From the NCBI GenBank assembly GCA_029783825.1, contig JAREIK010012298.1:1-64000 (forward strand): DNA of 64,000 nt. Reading direction: 5' to 3'. The first letter of the stretch is position 1; each line of letters begins with the position of its first letter. Shown in pieces: positions 11,501-25,865 of this stretch. The notes beneath the pieces are model-generated. The model worked only from the letters and a program-made list of their open reading frames with translations, was not told where the DNA came from and searched no databases. A program made the position numbers and the translations under genes. This DNA is from Sapria himalayana. Lineage: Eukaryota; Streptophyta; Magnoliopsida; Malpighiales; Rafflesiaceae.

Positions 11501-11816
11501 GGACTAAAATTTTACTTTTATAATATTTTTTCATCCATCAACCATCCAATTTTTTTAACTAATAAATTGAATGATAATAACCGAATACATTTTTTGATAA
11601 TATATTTTGATGAACTTTAATTTATATTTCAACAAAAATTTTGAACAATATGTTGGAATCATATTATGAACATTTAATGCATTTTGGTTTTATCTAAAAT
11701 TCATTTTAAAAAAAAATCATTTTATAGAAACACGCATGTTCATATAATATATATACACTTAATAAAATTTTAATTATAACAAAAAATACATGTGTGTATC
11801 TGTGTATAAAGGCATA

Positions 11817-12065
11817 CATTAACATATAGACAAATACATATATAAACAAAAATCTAGTATTTTGTGTATAAAGACATACATTATCTATGTGTACACACAC
11901 ACACTCACACACACACCCAAATAGCAATGCATAAGTAGATATATACTTTTCTATATATGTCTTTCAAAACAAATTAATATATATACATAAATATATATAG
12001 AAAATAATATATAACTACATGTATATAGACATATATAATACTTTAATGTACACACACACGGACGC
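11817..12065. repeat. Direct repeat, copy 1 (paired with 13640-13915)
   Basis: Blocks such as TGTATAAAGACATAC, AAGTAGATATATACT, TCTTTCAAAACAAATT and AATATATAACTAC recur in the same order at 13640-13915. CA/TG microsatellites are embedded in both copies. Confidence 0.65.
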
Positions 12066-13639
12066 ACATATAAAAAAATATATATATGTGTGTGTATGTA
12101 TATATGTACACACACACACACATAAATATGTGTGTGTTTAAGTACACACACACACACACACATATACTCTCTTATGTATGTGTTATTTGTTGGAGCTTTT
12201 AGAATAGGATGCATCGTGTATTGAAAAAAAATACTAGCTATCATTTTAAATTTATATATGTTCTTATACAAAGATGAGAATGTTCAAAATAATACCTTGC
12301 TCATTTGATCAAGAGTTTCTCCTGTATGACTGACCCTACGGCCTTCGTCAGCTTCGTAAGGAAGAAAATGATGCTACAATGGAGTAGGCATCATTTTCAC
12401 AACATTTTTTATTAAAAAATAAAAATTTTAAATAAAAGAAATAAAGATCAATATATGGCATATCAGCTTTTAAAAGTTGATGTGACATCTATTTTTAATT
12501 CTTTTATTTATTTATTTATTTATTTATTTTTGTTTCTCTTTTAAATATAATTAAAGATTTATTATATGTATATATATTTATTTATATAATCTAATTAATT
12601 CAATATAAATCAATTAATACGATATAACAAATCAATTAATTTGATTTCTATTAAATTAATTACTCTATATACATACACATATATTCCAAATAAACAAAAT
12701 ATATGATACATTTCCATGGCATTGGATAAGGTAATGGAAGAAATTTTGGCATGAATAAGATCTCAAGCTTCTATTATAAATTATTTCATATTATAGTTTA
12801 CATTAATTATAATTCAAAACAGTATAGAATTATAATTATACTCACTCACTTATTCAAAATAAAGTTACCAATTATTATTTTATACTTATTAAACTTTTTA
12901 TGTTAAGATTATAAATACTCATTGATTTAATTGAATTACTCTAATTCAATCAATCTCTAATTATTTCCTTAAGACTTGTTACTTAACATATTCGAGATGT
13001 CAGATCAAAATCCACATGTAAGATTTGGCAATAACAAAACTTATAAGCTTTCTCAATGGGTATTACTGGCATCAATCTTTCACATAGAAGATAGATTCCA
13101 TCATCAATTAATATATGCCATACAATTGATAAATTTATTAAATTCATAGAGTTCATAAATCTATTTCTAGATCTTACTCTTTATAAATTAAAATAATTAT
13201 TAATAAGTACACATGAGTATTAATTACTTTAAGATTAAGAGTAACAATATTTATAGCAACAATGGTGCATATTATTTTATATGTTAGTACATAATAATCA
13301 CATCATTGTTATCCTATTCAATATACACAAATGTATTAGTACTAGAAGTTAAAACTTTACTATTCTCCATAATTAAGATAGACTTATTAAAATTTTATAC
13401 TGTAATCTTATCGATAAATATATAGTTCATCTAGATTATGAATAATAAACTTATATTCAAAAAGAATTGATGATTCAATCTTCCATGTATAAGCCAAAAT
13501 CTATGCATCAAATCACCTACTATACAAAACAAGGGACACATGTATTTCTATAAATTCATCTATTTACAAATTTATTCATTAAAACAAGAAAATGATGCAA
13601 AACAAATTTAGTATAAAATAGTTCTAACAAATTTCAATA
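12066..13639. other. AT-rich DNA between the direct repeats
   Basis: CA/TG and TATA microsatellites occupy about 12066-12175. The rest is AT-rich with no coding frame. Being bracketed by the two direct repeats it could be a rearranged segment, but I see no retroelement motif. Confidence 0.5.
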
Positions 13640-13915
13640 AACATTAATATATACACAAACACATATACAAGCAATAATCTTGTAATTTTTTGTATAAAGA
13701 CATACTCTACCAATGTGTGTGTGTGTGTGAGTGTATGTATACATAGAGATTGTAATATATAAGTAGATATATACTCTCCAAATCCTAAACAATTCTTTCA
13801 AAACAAATTTAAATATATACATACATATATACAAACAATAATATATAACTACTTGTATATAGACATTTATACTACTTTAATGTATACATATACACATATA
13901 TACATGTATATGTGT
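13640..13915. repeat. Direct repeat, copy 2 (paired with 11817-12065)
   Basis: Diverged second copy, roughly three-quarters identical by eye, with a TG run at about 13713-13728. It precedes the presumed LTR remnant of Copia B. Confidence 0.65.
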
Positions 13916-13939
13916 GTGTGTGTGTGTGTGAATGCATAG

Positions 13940-14085
13940 TATATTCATTATGCATCTTCTATAAAAGGAGGTTAATCCTTTGAGAGATTTTTTTTAGTAA
14001 GAAATTTCTCTTTACTTTTTTCTATACTCTCAACTTCTGCAAGTATTTTATAACGTGTTATCAGTACAAGTTTACTCTGAATAAC
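13940..14085 (+). promoter_or_regulatory. Presumed 5' LTR remnant and promoter of Copia B
   Basis: CTATAAAAGGAGG at about 13959 is a good TATA box. It lies about 180 bp upstream of the Copia B gag start and is followed by pyrimidine-rich leader-like sequence and GTGTTATCAG at about 14056. No matching 3' LTR was found, so the LTR limits are not defined. Confidence 0.4.
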
Positions 14086-14138
14086 AAAATATTAATTTAG
14101 TTTGTAAAATGTTATATTTTTGTAAAAGATTTTACAAA

Positions 14139-17100
14139 ATGGCAAAACTTTCAAATATCAATTTTTCTATGCTTGATATTTTTGGAAAAATTATTTATCT
14201 TGGATCCTAGATTTTGAGTTGCATCTAACTACCTCAAATCTTGGAGATAGAAAATACAATGTCCCCGTAGGACCGTGCAAAAGTACTTATTTTTGTTAGA
14301 CACCATATTTACAAGGATCTACAAAATGAATATCTTACTGTAAAAGATCCTCTTACTCTATAGAATGAATTAAAATTGAGATTTGACCACCAAAAGATTG
14401 TATTATTTAAAATAATTTTGTATTATTTAAAATAGTTCTTATTTGAAGTTTTACAGAGAAAAAATCACAGAAGGAGACATGTTAGAAAAGACATTTTCAA
14501 AGTTTAACACCTCTGATGTGCTCATGCAGTAGTAATATAGAGTGTGTAACTTTACTAAATATTGAGAATTAATTTCACGTCTCCTTGTAGCTGAACAGAA
14601 TAATCATCTATTATTGAAAATTCACTAGTCACATCCCATTGGATCTAAAGCATTCCTAGAAGAGAATGCAATATCATCCTAAAATTATTGATGTGGATGA
14701 GGATGTAATCATAGTGGACAAGGATGTGATTGTTGAAGAAACTACCAGCATTATAATAATTATCCTCAATATTCCTAGAAGAGAAAAACTTCATATGACC
14801 ACCATAAGTGGAATAATGATGAGGAAAAATAAGAAAGTGGGTAAAATGTATTAAAAAATCCCATAAGGCTACTGAAAAGACTTGTTACAGATGCGAAATG
14901 GAAGAACATTGGTCAAGTACATGTCGTACGGCCAAATATCTGATGGATCTATATCAAGCATCAGTAAAAGGAAAAAGGTAAAAATATAGAAATGAATTTT
15001 TTCGAGCTAGACCTACCTTATTTTGAAGATGAATTTCTTGTAGGCCCTAGCGATAATTTTAATTTCTTAATAATGATGATAATGCTAATATCGAATAAAT
15101 CTATAAACTTTTTTTTGAGTTAATAAAATTATATTTTCGTTCTTTATGTATTTTTTTCTTTATCTAATTTTTTTATTGCATTTTAAGATGAATGATTATG
15201 ATGTATGTCTTACTAATTATGCAACCACACACACAATCATTTGAGATAAAAGATATTTTTACAATTTAACAATAACAAATACAGTGTAAATACCATATAT
15301 GGTACATCAAAATTAATTGAATGCTTCGGAAGAGCAAATATAATGTTACCAAATGGAATTAGATTGCACATAAATGAAACATTATATTCTAGCAAATCCA
15401 CAAGAAATTTGTTAAGTTTTAAAGATATCCACAAAAATGGATATCATATTGAAACTATAAATAAAGGTAATAAAGAATACCTTTATATTACATATATAAT
15501 TTCTAGTGGGGGGGTTGTTGTAGAAATGCTTCCAGCTTTGTCCTCTAAGTTATTTCATATGGCCATTAAGCCTATTGAATCATATGTAGTTGTGAACCAA
15601 AAGTTCAACAACCCATAGATTTTTAATCTTTGGCATGATAGGCTAGGTCATCCTGGATTTTCATTGATGTAGTGAATTATTGAACAATCACATGGGCATC
15701 CATTAAAAAACCAAAAGATTATTTTTCCCAATGAACTTTCAAGTGATACTTGTTCACAAGACAAGTTAATCTTTTAGTAAAATTTTCTCAGAGTCACCCG
15801 TATTTTTAGGAAAAATACATGGGAATATATGTGGACCTATCCATCCACCATGTGGATCAATTTGTTACTTTATGGTTCTAATAGATTCCTCCACTAGATG
15901 GTCACATGTTTGCCTTATTTCCACAAGAAATATTGCTTTTGCTAAACTATTTTTCTAAATAATTAAATTAAGAGCACAATTTCCTAATTACTCAACCAAA
16001 ACCATTAGAGTTGATAATGTTGGTGAGCTTTTAATGCCTATTACATGTCAATTGGGATAAATATTAAACACCATGTTGCTCATGTTCACCCACAAAATGG
16101 TTTAGTAGAATCACTCATTAAACTTCTCCATTTAATAACAAGGCCATAATTGATGAAAATTAGTTTACCAACTTTTGCATGGGGACATGCTATTATATGT
16201 ATGTAGTAAGTCTTATTAGAATTATATCAACATTTTATCATGAGTACTTCCCTTCACAACTTATGTTAGGAAAATAATTAAGTATTTCTCACTTAAGAAT
16301 ATTTGATTGTGTAGTCCTATGTACCAATTGCACATATACAACGTACCAAAATAGGTCCACAATGTAGACTTGGGATCTATGTAGGTTTTGATTCAATGTC
16401 AATCATAAGATATCTTGAACCCATGACAGGAGATATTTTCAGCGCAAGAATTGTAGATTTTCATTTTAATGAAACTATATTCCCTTTATTAGGGGGAGAA
16501 AGGTCTATTCCTGCAAAATGATAAGAAATTTCCTAGAATACAATAATATTATCTCATTTTCATCATCGTACAAATCAATTTGAACTAAAAGTTCAAAGGA
16601 TCATCATTTGCAAAATCTTGCAAATCAATTATTAGATGCTTTTATTGTTGCACGGAAAGTGACAAGATCATGTCTCATCTACAAATGCTCCACTACGGGT
16701 TGATGTCCCCAAAGGACATAAATCTAATGAATCAAAAATATGCTTGAAGTGTGAAATACCTATTAGGTTGAAAGATATAAATCCTCAGAATAGAATACCA
16801 AAAGGAAAATAAAACATCACTAGAGAGACAAAAAAAATAAACAAATAGCTTTTAAAGAGGTACATGATAAAATAAGGAGCCTTTGTAGAGGCACATGTTG
16901 AACAACAAATCCCTAGAGAGGTACTTGTACATGAAAATCATGAGATCTTAATAAGTTATGTGCACAAAGAAGACAAAAGGGATAGAAATAATATTATTAT
17001 TAATAATATTTTTGCTTTCCAAGTGGCCATCAACATCCTACAAAATGATGATGATCTAGAACCATAAAATGTGTATAAATGTAGAAAAAGATATGATTGG

Positions 17101-18260
17101 CCAAAATGGAAAGAGACTATGTAAGCATAGTTATCCTCATTAATTAGAAGGAAAGTTTTTGGACTTGTAGTCCAAACACCTACAAGTATAAAGCCTATTG
17201 GGTATATATGAGTATTTGTCTGAAAGCATAATGAAAATAATGATATCATAAGATATTAAGCACGATTAGTAGCTCAAGGTTTCTCGTAGAGACCTAGCAT
17301 TGACTATGAGAAAATATATTCTCTTGTTATGGATGCTATCACTTTTAATTCTATACTAACTCTAGTAGTCTCTAAAAGACTAGATATGCATCTCATGGAT
17401 ATTATCATAGTGTATTTATATGAATCTATAAATAATGATATATACATGAAAATCTCTAAAAGATTTAAACTACCTGTAGCAATAAGTACAAAACCGCATA
17501 ACATGTATTCAATTAAGTTACAAAGATATTTATATAGATTAAAGTAATCTAGGCACATGTGGTATAATCACTTCAGTGAATATTTGATAAGAGAATGACA
17601 TGTAAATCATTCTATATATCTATGCATTTTTATTAATAAATCAGAAACTAGATTTGTAATCATTGTGGTTTATGTTGATGATTTAAATATGGTTGAAATT
17701 CTTGAAGAGCTCACACAATCAGTAGAATAATTGAAAAAGGAATTTGAAATGAAAGATATTGAAAATACTAAATTTTGTCTTAGCCAGTAGATTGGGCATT
17801 TTTCCAAGTGGAGTGCTAGGTCACCAATCAACATATGTAAAAAAATCTTAAGGCACTTTTATATGGATAAAGCACACCCTTTAAATTATACTAATGGTAG
17901 TCAATACACTTAATGTGAATATGGACTAATTTTGACCTAGTGAAAGGGGTGAAGAATTACTTGGCCATGAAGTGTAATATCTTAGTGCTATTGGTGAACT
18001 TATGTATCTAGCTAATTGTACTAGTCTAGATATTACTTTTTCTATCAATTTATTAGCCAAATATAGTTTTGCTCCAACAAGATGATATTGGAATGAAATA
18101 AAGCATATGTTGTGCTATCTTCATGAAACCAACATTGATATGGGTTTATTCATTATTGGTGGAATAATAATAAATTAAGACTAGTATGAAGTCTAATTGA
18201 TATTATGTTTTACTGATTATGGATATGGGATATTAAGTCATTTCATAAATATTTGTTGGA
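14139..18260 (+). pseudogene. Copia B: full-length-order gag-pol, decayed
   Basis: The gag reading starts at ATG 14139 (MAKLSNINFSMLDIFGKNYL). It reaches an intact CCHC zinc knuckle, CYRCEMEEHWSSTC, near 14885. Protease-side sequence LPNGIRLHINETLYSSKSTR follows from 15349. A GAG-preintegrase segment LWHDRLGHPGF lies near 15630, and integrase sequence with GPIHPPCG and LIDSSTRWSHVCL follows from 15830. After a long linker, RT runs from about 17090 with the active-site segment YVDDLN near 17670. The RT end and the start of RNase H run to about 18260, where homology is lost. Many stops and a few frameshifts break the frame, but gene order is kept. No autonomous activity is expected. Confidence 0.85.
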
Positions 18261-21195
18261 AAACAATGTACTGGACTGACCCTTTATGAAAATACTATTG
18301 ATTGAAATATCATAACTATTTTTCATATAATAACATTTTTAGTCCTTAGGCTTAAATTCACAATGATCCCTATATGAAAACTCTATGTTTAATATAGCCT
18401 AACATCATCCATAACAAGATGATAATACAAATTATAATTGGATATATAGTTGATCATGTGGAGAGATAAATGTGAATAACATAGAATCTATCCCTCTTTC
18501 AAAGTAAGATATTTTTGAATCCCTCGATAAGTGACACTGAAAACTTTGTTTTAAAATAATAAATAAGAAGGAAAAAATGTGTTTATCTCAAAAAACATGA
18601 GTTTTAAGAGAAGATATATTTTGTAATATGTATTTTTTTTTAAAAAAATACATATTTATTTTAAGAAAAATCAAAAAAAAAATTTAATTATGTTCCATGA
18701 TGTATTTTTTGAGAACATGCCATGGCATGTTGCCAAACGCACTGAGGCTTGTTTATGATAACGAAATGTTCTTATAAAATATGGTTAGGTTGTTTTACTT
18801 ATGTAATTAATGATAATAAATAAATTAAATAATAATTTAAATATACATTTTATTATTTACAAACCGCTATAAATACATGTATTGCTTGTAGTGAAATTAA
18901 TTCATCATAATTAGAATTGATAATCCAACAATCCATATCACCTTTTCTATTTATGATATGTGAAGTCATAATATATATATATTTGTATGTATGTATGTAT
19001 GTATGTATGTATGTATATGTGGGTGGGTGTGTATAAAATGAGAGAGAGAATTAAGATCAAAATTTTTGTGAGACAAAACCAACACATTAGCTTTTGATTT
19101 TTTGAATGTTGGTGAACATATCCGTTCATGTGAATTACTTGGAGTTGGAGAGGAAGTAAAGGAGTCAACTTTACCTAAAAGCACGAAATGTAAATTTCCA
19201 AAAAATTAAGGTAATTTTTAGTTCCATAATCAATTACTTATTTTCATGAGTTTTTGATGTTTTCATGAAATTCAAAACGTTATAAACACTGAACTATGAA
19301 GCTCTAATTCCTAATATGATTAGAATAGGTAAGGAGCTTATGTGAAAACTAAATTTGTTAGAATTTTTTATTTTAAAATTTAGTAAACACCATTAATAGT
19401 TACAAAGGGAACTTAAGATTGTAATTAATTTAGTTTCTTGTTACTTTAAGAAAACTAAAATTGTGATTTATATATGGATTAATGATTTGTATATAAATCA
19501 TTTCAACATATTAATCATAAAATATTAATATAGTTTATACAAGATTATTAATATTTTTTAATTTAATTTGATTAAAATAAATTATGATTATTAATAATTT
19601 ATAATATTTATTTTGATTAAATACAAAACTATTATTATGTGATTAATGAATTACTATTTTATAACTCTTTTCTTATTCTACCACCACTATGATATCCTCT
19701 GTGATGAAGATATGCGTAGGTTGACATAATGTTAGATGAAGAAACATTGATGTCAAGGCTTAGATGGAGAACAGACAAACCCAAAAGCAATATCAAGTGG
19801 AGAGAAAATCAACGCGAGGACATACTCGATGTGATTGCAAACCAATTTCTATCACTCAACATGATATTCTTGATGGAGAATGGGAGGAATTAGATGATCA
19901 ATATCATAACAAATAAAAGTTTTACATGCCAAAAGTGATTCAAAAGGATAATCTCACCATTCTAGTACATAAACAAGAAGCATAATTAAATGATTTTGTG
20001 TCCATATTTTAAAAGGGGAAATGCAACTATCATGAGTGAAAAAATTCTACTCGAACATTAGAGATATAAAAAAAAAAGAGATTCTATGTACGAAGATGTT
20101 GGATGCACTTTGATCAGGATTTCATCAATGAGAGCTTGGAATTGAAAAAGATTTAAGATAGTGCAATATTTAAAACACTAAAAAATTAGTAGAACTACAA
20201 GTGAGTCATCCATGCTTTGATGGATGATAAATAGAAATAGAGAAGATTAACTAAGAATCCCTATGGACACATATCAAGGAAAGAGATAATTGAATAAAGC
20301 AAAGTTTGGCTTTACTTTTTGTGTTCGGTCTTACTGCATACTCTCAATCTTTCTATCATAAACCAATATAGGATAATCTTGTTGTTTTCTTTGGTGAAAG
20401 GATGTCAAATTAATGTAGAAAAATCTTAGAAAAAACTATCCTCTACTCGACTATCAATGAGTGGGATTCTTGGGTTAAATTATTCACCATTTTCTTATTT
20501 CAATGTTATGTTATGTTTAAAGAGTCCTAAACTATGAAGACATGCATTAATTATGCCAATGAATGTTACTATGATATTGGCTAGTGTAAAAAAAAGGTCT
20601 GGAAGGAGCAAAGAAAAGGAAACTAATTTTTGAAGGGAAAAACTAGCCAATAATGGACAAGAAGTGTCAGTCTTTCCCAAAGTCAAAATTGAAGAAAGAG
20701 AAAAAAATGAAAAGAATTTAGATGAGGAAGTACTCTCAAGGACCTAAAGAATGAGGAGATAGTGATAAAAGACTAGGAAGAAGCTTTTATCATATTAAAG
20801 AGCACGAAATTGAAGGCCAAAGACAAGGAAAGCTGACTGAAAAAAGAGCCGAAAAATATGCACAACCTTTTTTTAAGGAAAGAAATAGCAATGAGAATTA
20901 GATGTGTAGAAGAATGAGGAAGAAGCTAGAGTAAAACAATATGTTATGAAGGATTCATCTAGATGTAAAAGAACTTTTCATGTCCCGCAAAGAGTATTTT
21001 AAGAACATGTTATTAAGGCCTTTGGAGGAGACAATGAAAAGAATAGAGAATAGTGTGATGGGTAGTGCATAAGCTATTAGCACACTCTACACTTCCATCT
21101 CAATTGAATTGAAATAGATGATCTAGAAGAGAGATGAAGGGATAAAAGAATCTATGAACTTTAGGAAGAAATTATAGATAAACAATTTGTGAATG
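18261..21195. other. Unrecognised AT-rich and purine-rich DNA
   Basis: There is a GTAT microsatellite at about 18985-19016. Purine-rich stretches between 20570 and 21190 have biased composition but no frame long enough or family motif to call. They could be decayed retroelement coding sequence; I cannot support that. Confidence 0.45.
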
Positions 21196-21259
21196 TGTAA
21201 TGTGAACCAGAAGAGTGTAATGTGAACCAGAAGAGTGTAATGTGAACCAGAAGAGTGTA
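21196..21259. repeat. 20-bp tandem repeat, three copies
   Basis: The unit TGTGAACCAGAAGAGTGTAA is present three times from 21201, essentially without change, and is preceded by a partial unit. The near-perfect identity suggests recent expansion. Confidence 0.9.
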
Positions 21260-21739
21260 TTATGCACATGGAGTATTTGAAGAGCTCCTCAACTCAATTA
21301 GAAAGAGGTAGGATGCTCTGTGCAATATCATTTCCAAAATAGAGTGGGCATTGAGTAACAAGACACAAGGAAGCCCTCTATATCTATGCCATAATTTGAG
21401 CCATGTAAAATCCAATTTCCATTGAAGGAGTTTAATGTAAATAAGTGAGTGGATTATTTGTCTTCTTCACCATCATAATGCATATTTTTTAAGTGAGAGA
21501 ATTTATTTGGTACTCAAAGTATCAAGTTTTATGGTTGTTTTTTGGATTGTTTCATGATGTTTATGCCAGAGTCAGGTTGAAATAATAAGAATTTCATGAA
21601 ATTGTATTTTTGATAAGTTTTGATAAAAAAATAATAAAATTAGCTAGGAATTAGGTACAAAATATAAACATGGAGGAAAGCAAAACTAAAGTGTAGAAAG
21701 AATGAAATAAAGTCATCTATTTTTTTATATCATAATATT

Positions 21740-22200
21740 ATTTATACTTGCATATACCTTGGAGATAGTCACGACAAACCTTTCTTGGTCATGACTCTAC
21801 ATATTAGTCGTAACATTCATTATATGTGATGACCCTATCACATGGTTGCAATATCTTTTTACAATGCAATAGATTTTTTGTGGCCAAAATACAATTTTAT
21901 AGTCATAGATATATTTATTCTAAACACATTTTCGGTCACAACCTTATTTTTATGTCGTGATAACTAATGCTTAAATGATATTGTGAAATCATGACATATT
22001 CATTATAGACCAAAATCACATAACACGATGTGATTTTATGATATGACATTATTTTTACACCATGATCTCATAATCTAGAAAACAATGTTTTGAATCATGA
22101 TATCTTTTCAGTGCTGCTACATCATCATCATGCATACACTATGATGTCATGATATTATTTATGACATTCATGATGTCATCATACAAAAGGATTCGAAAAA
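21740..22200. repeat. Region dense in TCATGAC/GTCATGA-type words
   Basis: Short words such as GTCATGAC, CATGATGTCATGATAT and TGTCGTGAT occur in both orientations. Such clusters are typical of subterminal regions of DNA transposons, but no matching termini were found. Confidence 0.4.
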
Positions 22201-23509
22201 GCACTCTTTGATGCAATCTCAATTCAACATCAAGATATTGATTTCATGAAAATATTATATCAATGATAGAACCCAAATCTATAAAAGATAGACGTAAAGA
22301 AATCAGAAGAGATATGGGGGAAGAAGAAAAAAATCAGAAGAAAAATCCAAAGAACATAAAGGCAGGAATGCCACCCCAAATAAAAAAACACCTTCACACC
22401 AAATGCCAATTAACTAGATCCTAATGCCAATTAACCTAGAGGTTACATGATTTCATGATATAGTTTCCTATCAATCTCAATCAAATCCCTTCTCAATGAT
22501 AGGCTAAGTTAGGACTTAGGAGCCTATGACTGGTTTATGTAATTATTAATGATGAATGTGGTTTGCAATACATAATTGTGGTTTTGTTATGTATTGAATA
22601 TTGATGGATATGAGTGTGTGATAGAATGCTCATCTAGGGTTCCATTGATTTTGATGGAAGCTTGTGTAAGGTATGGTGAATGGTGCCAGGTAAGCCATGA
22701 GACTCATAGTGAGGGTGTTCATTGATAAGAAGTGATATCTCTCAGACTAATGAAACTAAAAGTATAAATATAATTATGATGATATTATTGTGCATTCTTT
22801 AGAAGGATTAGTCTAAATGATATTGGGATGTCTTAGATCATCTAGCCAAGTATTTTACTAATTCTTGGATATTATTTGTTAGCTATAGTAGATGGTGAGA
22901 AGTAAGTCATGGGACACAAGCATGGGGATGTTTAATATTCCACGTATCGAATATTTTGGATGATTTGGTATGTATTTATTACTGTGATTATACTTATTTG
23001 AGTATTTATGAGAAAGATCTCACTAAAAATCTATTTTGAAAGAATTTGGTGAATGTTAGTGAAATTATAATTATTTTGGGATGAAATTGGTTGATTTGGT
23101 GGAGCAAATGCTTTGGATTGTTAAGAGATAGAGAGTTATGATATTTCTTGCATCATGACTAGGGTAAAACTTCTAGATTTTATTGAGTTTTTATGGCATT
23201 ATTTCTTGGTTTATAACTTCATAAAATAAGTTGTGATATGCTATGATTCTACTATTGAGTTATCATAATCTTTTCATTATGCAACATGGTTTTGATGGTT
23301 GAGTTATTTTATTGGAGACATAACCACACTATCTCTATAATACACAATAACTATGATATTATTTCCATATCACAGTATCCAAGTACTCTACTAGTATAAT
23401 TAGTTATGATGAATTCCAAAGCTACAATTTATTCAATATAGACCCAAAAGATCAAGTATTTTGAGTTACAAGATTATTTTCTATTACAACATTTTATTCT
23501 AAAGAGGAT
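22201..23509. other. Unrecognised AT-rich DNA
   Basis: No open frame, terminal repeat or family motif that I can defend. It lies between the TCATGAC-rich region and an hAT-like end, and may be interior to a decayed DNA element. Confidence 0.45.
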
Positions 23510-23685
23510 TTACTCAGGTCACGACCATTTCCAGCATTACATGAATTGTGTCATGGGCCAACATAATCACAATCTAGGCATGATTTATGACCATGCTGTT
23601 TAAATCATGACATGATTGATTCAGGCCATGCCATGGCCCATGCCTCATGTCATGCCCAGATAGCCTAGCCCATTTGACACATCTA
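23510..23685. mobile_element. hAT-like right terminus (fragment)
   Basis: The stretch is GC-richer, with CATGCC and GGCCCATG words, and ends TAGCCCATTTGACACATCTA. Its reverse complement, TAGATGTGTCAAATGGGC, resembles the hAT ends at 801/4417 and 43628. A partner terminus was not found upstream, so the extent is uncertain. Confidence 0.45.
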
Positions 23686-24285
23686 ATTAAATCTAAATTT
23701 TTTAATAATTATTTACCACCAAACCAATGTGCAGTTAGAATGAATGATTTATTTGAGCTATTTCTGTAGCACTTTGTGAATATCACACAAAAGGATTGCT
23801 TTAAATTACTTGATATTGAACAATTCTTTCAAAACTTGTAATAGGGAGAAGCAAAGAGACCAAGTCCATTTGAAATTATGACTAGGTAGCAACCACAAAC
23901 ATCAAACACCATTACAATGGGATATGAAAAATTAAATCCAACAACTTATTAATTTTCCAAGGAATAATAATAACAAATTAACTTAGCTCAAATTTTATTG
24001 CACAAAGTACAAAAGCTTTCAAAAGAGTAAACATATATCAAAAGAAAAGATGTACAAAATCAAGTGGGGGACTCAATATTAGTAAAGCTTCACTTGATAC
24101 TATGACACAAAGAGGTACATAATAGACTAGTGCAAATGAATGAAGGGCATTACTGTATTCTCAAAAGGATTGGTAATATCTGATACCAACTTGATTTACC
24201 TCAAAACATAAAATGTATGCAATATTTCAAGTGAGAATTTTGAAACTATTCCATGAAGATCAAAATGATCTGACATTGAGAGAGT
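23686..24285. other. AT-rich intergenic DNA
   Basis: No gene seen. A CTGATACCAACTTGA word at about 24180 resembles the complement of an initiator-tRNA primer binding site, but no LTR is attached. Confidence 0.5.
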
Positions 24286-24289
24286 CATG

Positions 24290-24854
24290 CCAAGTACCAA
24301 TATAAGTGAAATGAATATAATCAATATTAACATTTATATGTTTATATTGATAGTGTATATTTCTTCATTTATAAACATTTATATGTTTATATTGATAGTA
24401 CACACACACACACACATAATCAATACAAACTTATATACATTAAGTAAATATATTTGTTATTATACATTTACTGAACATTTATATATGTTTATTCTCATTT
24501 ATAAATAGTTTGTGTGTGTGTGTGTTTATGAATATACACATATAATCAATATAAACACATATAAAACATATATAAATGAATATGATCATATATAAATATT
24601 TATAAATGAATATAAACATATAGAAACATTTAGATAGGTTTATGAATGTTTACATAATCATTTGTATATGTTTATAAATATATAGATACATTTAAAAATG
24701 TTTATACAAGGCTATATATGCTTGTAAATATTTATATATATTTATATAAGCTTATATATATGTATAAATGTTTATGTACCTTTATATAAGGTTACTTGTA
24801 TGTTTATAAACATTTATACATGCTTATATATGTTTATATAAGTTTATATATGTT

Positions 24855-24885
<31 letters not shown>

Positions 24886-25816
24886 CGTTCATAAACATTT
24901 ATATACATTTATATCCATTTATAAATATTTATATATTGGTATATATGTTTATGTAACTCTATGTTCATTTTTATGAGTTTATAAATGTTTATATAGTTTA
25001 TATGTGAATATTTATATATGCTTATATATATTTATAAATATTTATATCTATATATGTTAATAAATATTTATATTCATTTATAAACATTTATATATGTTTT
25101 TATATTTTATTTATTTTATTCAAGTTTATATAAGTATATATTCATTTTTATGTGTTTATAAATATTTAGATAAGGTATATGTATTCATTAATGTTTATAT
25201 TAGTTCATATGTGTTTATAAACATTTATATAAGTTTTTTTTTGTATCACAACTCATCACATATTATCTCTCAGCCCAAAAAATATGAGTTTTTGGACCTT
25301 GAGGTCAGAATAGGTAAGGCCCCATACTAGCAGTATGAGTAGAACAATTAACAAAGTCATCCTACAAAAATGTAATTAATATCCCTAAGGATCAAACTCA
25401 TGTTCCAAAGGTTGGACAGTCATGCTCAAGTTTATACATATTTATAAGCACATATATAATCTAATATACAATTATAAAATTCATATAATTTTATATTTAT
25501 TATTATTTGTTTATAAACCACGTATATATGTGAATACTCATTTATAAATGTGTATATGTTTATATTCATTTATAAACATTTAAATATGAAACATTTATAT
25601 GCATTTATATAAGTGTGTATAAATATATATATATATATATGAATATATATACATATAATAAATATAATCACAAAATATATATAAAAGAATATAATTATAT
25701 ATGTTTATAAATAATTATAGATGTACTTTTTTATAGGTCTATATATATATATATATATAATCACAAAATATATATAAAAGAATATAATTATATATGTTTA
25801 TAAATAATTATAAATG

Positions 25817-25865
<49 letters not shown>

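Noticed and set aside
20401..20415. GGATGTCAAATTAATG as a left hAT terminus partnering the end at 23685
   Set aside because: It does not continue into GC-rich subterminal sequence, and the 8-bp flanks do not match.
24178..24195. CTGATACCAACTTGA as a retrotransposon primer binding site
   Set aside because: No LTR boundary or coding remnant is attached on either side.
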